Positions 57,785 through 64,000 of a stretch of 64,000 nt of DNA are shown here, one piece after another. Source of the DNA: Oxytricha trifallax (lineage: Eukaryota; Ciliophora; Spirotrichea; Sporadotrichida; Oxytrichidae); contig ARYC01002613.1 in NCBI GenBank assembly GCA_000711775.1, forward strand, positions 1 to 64,000. The letters are read 5' to 3'. The number at the start of each line of letters is the position of its first letter. The stretch's first letter is position 1. Both the position numbers and the translations under genes were made by a program. Below the pieces are notes generated by a model. The model was not told the origin of the DNA. It searched no databases and worked only from the letters and a program-made list of their open reading frames with translations.

Positions 57785-58110
57785 TTAAGTTAAAAGTCAT
57801 GCAGGAGTTCTCTGAATTTTATCTTTCAGATGATGTTTAATTGTTTCTAATATGGCTTCATTTTCCTTGTTAGGCTTATTGTGGTTAAGTATGCAAGATC
57901 TTTTAGGCATCCATTAATCTTATATTTATCTAAATATCTTTTGATTAATTTCTTAGATTCTCTCTCACTCGTGCAGCTTAAGTAATCATTTCTTGGCATT
58001 TACATTCTATTATTATTATTGCTGCCTGGCCCCATGCTTTTCCAATCTATTCTCTCTGGAAAATAACCAGGAGTAGATAGTTTGATAATAAGAAAAGAAA
58101 TCTTCGAAAC
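57785..58110 (-). pseudogene. TBE 57-kDa protein, C-terminal remnant (TBE-C)
   Basis: The minus strand keeps the activation-segment region (TPGYFPERIDWKSMGPG..., about 58035-58075) and the C-terminal block next to the terminal repeat (ETIKHHLKDKIQRT-like, about 57790-57850). The zinc-finger half and the catalytic loop are deleted. Confidence 0.65.
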
Positions 58111-58254
58111 TTAGAGCAAGTTTTAAACAATGCTTCTCAGCATATATTTTCAATGCAAATTTCTTTTATGTCCTACCTATTTAGATTTTAGTAAACATAG
58201 AATAGATATCCATAATTATAAATTTCATTTACATTTTTAGAAAGAGAAACCAAG

Positions 58255-58990
58255 ATGGAGTCTGTGAATGATGCTATGAAGACCATCTAATCTCAAAATT
58301 TAATTAGTAAGTTTCGAAGTAAAGAGGATCGATATAGATATTTGGTATAGCAATGTAAGTTATCATTTATAACTAATTTAATTGCTATCGTTGAATTGTT
58401 CTTGCTTACTTATGAGGGAACAATAATATTTTTTCAAAAGACAGATAAAATCAGAATGATTAAGATAACTTACTACCCATAAATCTCAGTAACTAACCTA
58501 TATGATGATGCAGAGAATGATCCAGATTTTGCTATTAATCTTCCTTTCTAAATTACAACTCTCTAATTAGTTGGCTGATAGAAATTCTTCTTTGGTGTTC
58601 TTGAAACTCTGAAACTTGAGTACTAACATAAAGTTATTTAAGAAGCTCATAAGAAATGCTGCAGCATCTCTCCTGAAGAGAAAGAGTAGCAAGGCATTTA
58701 GATTAGTGACTCCTGGCTCAAGGAACTGCAGAAGTATCCATTTATCCAAGTAAGATTTGACTTTAAATTTTATAGAAAAACCATGAGCTGATATATATTT
58801 TATTAAAGAGCAAAACAAATTAAATAGAGAGAGAAAATTTCAAGTAAAAAATGAACTTGGTTAAAGACAATACAAGGATTTCTAAAAACCAGATAAGAAA
58901 ATTAAAAATCCAGAATTTGTCACTAAAAGAAAAAATTAACCCAAACAAGCCAAAAAAGGAAGAAAAGATAAAGAAACCCCTTTAATAAGT
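58255..58990 (+). pseudogene. TBE 22-kDa protein (TBE-C)
   Basis: ATG at 58255: MESVNDAMKTIQSQNLISKF, RSKEDRYRYLVQQCKLSFIT, then IVELFLLTYEGTIIFFQKTD and YYPQISVTNLYDDAENDPDF in one frame of about 110 codons. This is the best-preserved 22-kDa N-terminal half in the window. It breaks near 58570 and continues as DNA similarity (RNAAASLLKRKSSKAF) into a basic tail. Confidence 0.75.
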
Positions 58991-59089
58991 GGATATATTC
59001 ATTGATTAAAATCAATATATTATTTATTAACATAAAATCTCCCTACTCTTATAAACACTACTCTTATAAACATATAAGCTATTTCTTCA

Positions 59090-59190
59090 CTAACTCTCTA
59101 AGCAGAACTCTAGAACAATTAACTATATCATTCTTCAAGTCGTAAATCATTTTGTAAAGTGGAGGTTTCATATAAGGTACTATCGAGAAA
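59090..59190 (-). pseudogene. TBE-C transposase, C-terminal remnant
   Basis: The segment containing TTCTTCAAGTCGTAAATCATTTTG aligns with the LLYHLMHDLKI region of the complete transposase. Similarity stops at about 59190, where unrelated DNA begins. Confidence 0.55.
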
Positions 59191-59453
59191 ACCCAAAAAA
59201 AAATATAATAATTTAAGAACTGTAAAGTACATTAATTAAATATATTATATATAGCATAAAGACTTTTTAATTAAGAATTAAGATTTGTGATATAAATATG
59301 TATCTATAAAAAGATTGATTTCTTATTCAGCATATAAATCTAATTTTTAAAAATTAAAAATTATAAATGAATATTTAAATAAAATATTTAAATGAAGTAA
59401 AGAACTCACTTCTATCAATAAATTGAAACGCCCAATGAATTTAAAAATAAATC

Positions 59454-59473
59454 ACTCTCTCTCTCTCTCTCTC
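59454..59473. repeat. (CT)n microsatellite
   Basis: Uninterrupted alternating CT tract of about 20 bases. Confidence 0.8.
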
Positions 59474-59909
59474 GTAAAATTAACTTCTATTCTTATAAAG
59501 ACACTACCTAGTCCTGATTGCATAATTTCATATAAGTTCTTTAAACTTTGAATTTCCCAACTACTCTCTATTAATTTTCTTGCTATAAATTTGATTTACA
59601 GATAGCAGGTACCATTGAAATCTATTGAAATCTATAAAGAATTCTCATATCCAATGTTCTTATTAACAAATGTGTGATATTAAGAGTTTGGTATAAGTTT
59701 AAAGCACTAAAGGGGTTTCGAGGTAAGCATGCTAAAATTTTAATCCTTGATTCATGTTGTTTCATGTCGATTTGCATGGTGTTTAATTCATTTAAAATCA
59801 ATTCATTCTTGAAGATCTTAAAAAATGGTGCATTTGATTTTCATTAAGCAAAATAAAGTTCACTCTCTATTGTGATAAAATTCGCTAGCTTCTTGTCACC
59901 AGAAAAGGT

Positions 59910-60500
59910 ATGGAAAGATAAAAAATAATGTAGAGAATTTAAGTTAATTAGGGCTTCAATTCTTATTTTAGCCGAAAGGTTGATGAAGCATCTTCATACT
60001 ATATTGCAAAATAATAAAGCTTTACGAAGAATCAAACATTTCTATGTGATGATAATGATCGACTTTTAATTTAAATTTGGGTGAAAAAACATTCAGCAAC
60101 TGAACTATATTAAATTATAAGCACTCACATTAAAATTGAATAACAGCTTGTTTAGAAATCCAATAATAGATTACTCCAGCTCTCATTCTTTTAATTGTCG
60201 ACCGTTATCCATACAGCATTTTATAAATCAACTAAATTAATAATTATTTTGAACATGGTGATACGATCGGAAACATCTGAGAGGATTTTGTAATACGTCG
60301 AGAAGTTTGTAATTTGGATATATCATTAAATAATAAGATTTTTATATCTTACTCTTTGTTTTTTTAGAACTAAAGTGAATAATTATTATCTTAAGCTCAT
60401 TATTTTCAAGTTTTTAATTTAGAATAGCATTTTTGATTATTTCTTTTTTAGTCTTACAATTTAGTATTACTATTAATTTGATTTCCAAGTCTAATTTTGA
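59910..60500 (+). CDS. Unrecognised 196-codon ORF carried inside TBE-C
   Basis: ATG at 59910 to TGA at 60498-60500 without interruption when TAA/TAG are Gln. It starts MERQKIMQRIQVNQGFNSYF, then SRKVDEASSYYIAKQQSFTK, DDNDRLLIQIWVKKHSATEL, VIRSETSERILQYVEKFVIW and a hydrophobic C-terminal third (possible membrane segments). The first 130 codons have convincing composition. The frame is also open for about 22 codons upstream. It is not a TBE protein and no family is recognised. It is one of very few intact ORFs in this stretch. Confidence 0.5.
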
Positions 60501-60684
60501 GTTTTTTAATCTTTATTAGCTTGAATTAAATCGATTTTATTTGTTATAGTTCTTTGCTTAAATCATTTATTTGATTTTTATTTTTTAGTTAAATTTAACA
60601 ATATAGTCTATTACTCTCTTGATATGATATACTATCTTACATTCATTTTACGAAATTTTGCTATAGATTTAGCAAAGATTCTAA

Positions 60685-60990
60685 GCACAGTTAATTGCTG
60701 ATGAAACATCATAGCTCTTTATAATTTAGATAAATAATTCCAGTTTTTTAGGTTTTGTAATTAATTAGATATTTAATTAGATGCTGCTTCAAAATACAGA
60801 AGCCTATTAGTATTAGAATTAAGATATTATCTTTTATAATTTAAATTTATAAGTCAGTGAGAACTAACAATAGCAGGAGATTTATGAGTTAGTTTTGTTT
60901 TATTATAAATAGGTTTGAGCTGCTTACTTGAATCATTCTATCCATAACGCAACTTAAACTGTATTTCTATATAATCACTTTCATAAACTT
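60685..60990 (-). pseudogene. TBE-C transposase, N-terminal remnant
   Basis: The minus strand contains the DNA equivalents of YIEIQFKLRYG, THKSPAIVSSH and, at about 60700-60720, RAMMFHQ, matching the first about 100 codons of the transposase at 28216-29256. Confidence 0.7.
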
Positions 60991-61125
60991 ACTACAAACC
61001 ACCCATGTACCCTCTTAAATTATTTTTTTAAAATCATAGACCATACATAAACCCTATTAAAATCCTAATATATATATGCCTTTATTGCAGCATTTTATCA
61101 ATATTAATTTATTTGGGTGGTGCTC

Positions 61126-61446
61126 CTAATTTATTTACACCAATGTTAAATAATTAAAGTTTATAACAGTTTTTATCGGAATTAAACCAGTAAATAAAAA
61201 AATTTCTAGTCATAAATTTCCAAGAACAATTATCTATTCTCTATCTAGCATCACAAAACACATTTTCGTGCATTTCAATGAATAAAATGATTGAATTAGT
61301 ATATTTATAATATCTTAAGGAAAGAAATAAAATTTACTCCTCTCATTTTGAAATTATTAGACCATGCAAAAAAATTTTAACTATGCTCTTACTCGATTAC
61401 TATCAGTATTTAATCAACTAGTATAACTATTAATATTAGTTTATTA
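61126..61446. other. Short spacer between TBE copies
   Basis: AT-rich DNA; nothing recognised. Confidence 0.4.
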
Positions 61447-62345
61447 AAGGTGGCAACTTCCTAAGAAAATCGGCATTACTTGGCATTAGCCAGCAAAAGA
61501 TTTATTTCATAATTCAAAGTAAACTTAAGATTTGCGATTTTACTATCCATTATGAACCTAAAATTCTATAAACTGAAGTCTTAAATTTCTAAAAGTAGTT
61601 CAATTATTAAATAGAAATTTAGAGCTATGAAATTAAATGCGAAGCACTTATAGAAATAGTTGAAGAAGATGAAGAGAAATTAGATTGATTAATAAAACAT
61701 TTTTGTGAAAATTATGAAATGAACTTCACTTATAAATCAAGTCTCAAACTTTCATATCTTAGATCAGCATTTTAATAAGCTCAAGCTTTATTGTAAATAT
61801 TATATGATAGATGGGGAGTATTTCTGCCCTTTCTATTATAAGCAATACAATCATTCAAGAGAACTTAAAGTTTAACAAGAGAAGCATCATCGAAAGAAGT
61901 TAGAAGTTATATATCTTAAGACTAGTGAAATCTTCCTTCAACGATAAAAAAAAACCACGAGACTCCTTTGAGTTTGTATAGTAAAAATTAAGAAACAGAA
62001 TAAACTCATAAAGCAGAGAAAAACTTCCCTGCTTTAGGAAAAGTAAAAATTTCTCGAAGGATGCAGGCATTAAAGCTTCCATAAATATTGAATAAAAGTG
62101 ACCTTGAATAGTGTGAAGAAAGTTTTCATATTAATGAGGATAAGTTTAAAAAAATTTCATAAATAAAAAGCAGTTTGCCTACAAGATCTATTTATTCAAT
62201 TACTTCAAATGCGATGAGAAAATTAAAATGGAATATCACAATAAAGATTAGCATCACTATCTAGTGCAACAATTTAAGGAAATCATAGTAATTCATCTTA
62301 TTTTCAAGTTGGTTTGAGACTGCCAACATTGTGAGGCTTAAAAAG
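61447..62345 (+). pseudogene. TBE 57-kDa protein, N-terminal fragment (TBE-D)
   Basis: CCTAAGAAAATCGGCATTACTTGG at the start equals the LRRAALLGS region of the copy at 30616. Finger-like segments follow (CKYYMIDGEYFCPFYYKQYN, HSRELKVQQEKHH), then the KVINE..FAYKIYLFNYF-type linker near 62170-62200. The kinase half is missing. Multiple frameshifts. Confidence 0.65.
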
Positions 62346-62389
62346 TATTTATTTTAGAGCAATACTCTGTGAAGAGAAAAAAGAATTGA

Positions 62390-62900
62390 AAACTAATGAT
62401 GTCATATTTGAAAGATTCTAAACTATCCACACATCTCAGAGACTAATTTATATGATGATGAGATAAATGACCTTGAGATTTTGCAAAACTTATCCACTTA
62501 GAATCAGTTGCCAAAATATACTTCCGGTAAGAGCTTAAATCTTTGGCATTTTTCCAAAAATCAAAGGTTATAGTTGAAAAATTTTTCAAAAATAGCACAT
62601 AAAGAGGAGCAATATCTCTTCAAAGACAAAAGGAGACAAGGCATCAAATCAAGAGAAAGCTAGCTATCATAACTGCAAAAGCATCATCATACATCAAGGA
62701 AGATTTGAAGTTTAACTCATTTAAAAAATCTGGAACTAGCATATTCTTGATGAAGAAATAGATCAGATTTCATAAGGGTCAATCAGTATGAAGTTAGCAA
62801 GAGACTTAATTCAAATATTCACCGCGATAGTAACTAAACACATATTCTAGTGTGTCATCAAGAGAAGAAACTTTAGAGAGTATGGAAGAAAAGAAAGAAA
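62390..62900 (+). pseudogene. TBE 22-kDa protein, C-terminal fragment (TBE-D)
   Basis: ILNYPHISETNLYDDEINDL matches ILNYPEISVTNLYDDAMSDL of TBE-3, and a KEEQYLFKDKRRQGIKSRES block matches its continuation. Here it lies downstream of, and on the same strand as, the 57-kDa fragment, unlike the standard TBE arrangement, so the two fragments were joined by rearrangement. Confidence 0.65.
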
Positions 62901-64000
62901 AAACAGCTCTCTCAAAATAATTTTAACAGTGACTCTGAATTTTATTTATATACTTTCTTCTTTGCTAATATGGGGATATACTAAAATTACAAATGCTTAA
63001 TTAAGCAGAACAATTATGAATAAGAGGCAGGAAATAATTGCCATTAAATTTAACAGAATATTCTTAAACTAATGAGAGGATTAAAATAAATAAAAAGCGA
63101 TAATGTAAAGTTTTTTTTATTCAGAAAGAATATTATTATTATCTTAATACAAATATTAAAACTCATGATTTGCTTCTTTATAAAAATACAAAATTTTTAT
63201 AGTTTATAAACATTAAAACCTGAATTACTCAAATTATATAATATCATATTAAAAGATAATTAATATAAGTTTTGGATAATAGAATAACTAATATATTGAT
63301 AAAATGCAAATCAAGTAGAAATACAATAAATTACAAAATTCAATAACTGCAATTTTTTGATAAATTTGTAAATATGATTTAATTTAGTTGATTAAAATGA
63401 TATAAATCAAATGAATCTTAGACTCTGCCAATTATGAATACTAACTAATTTTCCAGAGTTACTATTTAGTTTTTATTATTTATAGTTTTCTAAAATAATT
63501 CTATAATAACGAAGAGATAAATAATGTACTTAATTACAGTAGATTTCTCTTTAGTTTAAATATACTTAAGTAATTCAAATTATATGTGGTATTTGTTCTC
63601 ACCATTAACTAAAACAAACTTTTAAAATGTTTGAAACTAATTTAATTTTTGTAGCAGTTAGTTAAGTATATTCAAGAATGAGATATTTTAAATTAAAAAA
63701 ATTGGTTATAAATACTTACTTTTGAAATATTGAAGTTTTAGTCTTGGCTCTTAAAGTGGTTGCCTTTATTGGTTGTGAATTTAATATACCATTTTAATTA
63801 AATATAAAAATAGGACTATTTCTATTAAGTTAAGTCATACATTTCAATATTTTTTAATTTTCAATGATTTTTGAACGATAAATGCAAGAATAGTTTTATG
63901 CTTTAAATTACCTTATTAAGAAAAAGAATTATCAAGCATTTTGAGGAAAAGATAAAAATGTATCTGAAGCTGAAAAATATACAAGAAAGACCTAAAATGA
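62901..64000. other. AT-rich stretch to the window end
   Basis: No coding-like frame, terminal repeat or foldback recognised. Confidence 0.5.

Larger units (their letters stand above)
59190..60685 (+). mobile_element. Unrelated 1.5-kb insertion in the TBE-C transposase
   Basis: It replaces the middle of the transposase gene: similarity stops at about 59190 and resumes at about 60685. It has a (CT)n tract at 59454-59473 and an intact ORF at 59910-60500. Terminal repeats or target duplication were not found by eye, so it could be an insertion or a deletion joined to foreign DNA. Confidence 0.5.
57624..61125 (-). mobile_element. TBE (TBE-C), both ends present, internally deleted and carrying an insertion
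   Basis: The left end AAAAAACCCAAAAACCCTTC follows AAT. Inside come the 57-kDa C-terminus (-), the 22-kDa gene (+) and the two extremes of the transposase (-). The right end (61035-61125, CATACATAAACCCTATTAAA...) is recognisable but its telomere-like tip has decayed. The transposase middle is replaced by about 1.5 kb of unrelated DNA (59190-60685). Confidence 0.75.

Noticed and set aside
61900..62082. Minus ORF
   Set aside because: Antisense of the TBE-D 57-kDa fragment.
1..64000. CRISPR arrays, bacterial operons, Shine-Dalgarno sites, rRNA genes
   Set aside because: None found. Code, introns and element types show a ciliate nuclear genome.

Overview
The window looks like germline (micronuclear) DNA of a hypotrich/spirotrich ciliate of the Oxytricha-Sterkiella-Stylonychia kind. 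Three observations support this. (1) Reading frames make sense only if TAA and TAG are glutamine and TGA is the sole stop. (2) Several mobile elements end in C4A4-type telomere-like repeats and encode the three proteins of TBE (telomere-bearing element) transposons: a DDE transposase, a 22-kDa protein, and a 57-kDa zinc-finger/kinase protein. (3) The DNA is very AT-rich, with coding islands, very short introns (about 36-80 bp) and dense nested insertions. The macronuclear product of any gene here, and MDS/IES pointers, cannot be assigned without a macronuclear genome.

Layout. 1-604: right end of a TBE. 746-1254: an apparently intact three-exon gene (MSDQ family), with degenerate relatives at 14165-14376 and 38315-38465. 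3688-10437: a minus-strand gene split by a whole degenerate TBE (5179-9521); its reading frame continues across the 3-bp target duplication. That TBE itself carries a 411-bp insert with a MORN-like coding fragment. 11949-15714: several small coding regions. 16160-28076: AT-rich DNA with foldback elements, some nested, and a 0.6-kb GC-richer repeat in inverted orientation at about 22.8 and 27.1 kb. 28080-32224: a full-length TBE with AAT target duplication and all three genes, each carrying frameshifts.

32352-45434: foldbacks plus coding regions, including a MORN-like gene near 39 kb and a long broken lysine/glutamine-rich gene at 40.4-43.4 kb interrupted by a 0.7-kb foldback. 45435-47829: a large foldback next to a 1513-bp element with perfect 44-bp terminal inverted repeats. 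This element encodes a broken Rep-like protein with a superfamily 3 helicase domain, written in ciliate code. 48.7-51.6 kb: a putative membrane protein and a lysine-rich coding region. 54565-62900: a TBE graveyard of at least four copies, nested with a GGGTGT-ended transposon, a foldback and a 1.5-kb cargo insertion holding a 196-codon ORF.

Most elements are broken by frameshifts. I cannot tell natural decay from uncorrected sequencing indels, although substitution-level decay of the transposase catalytic residues in one TBE argues for real decay there. Apart from the TBE protein trio and the Rep-like helicase, gene functions are mostly unrecognised.
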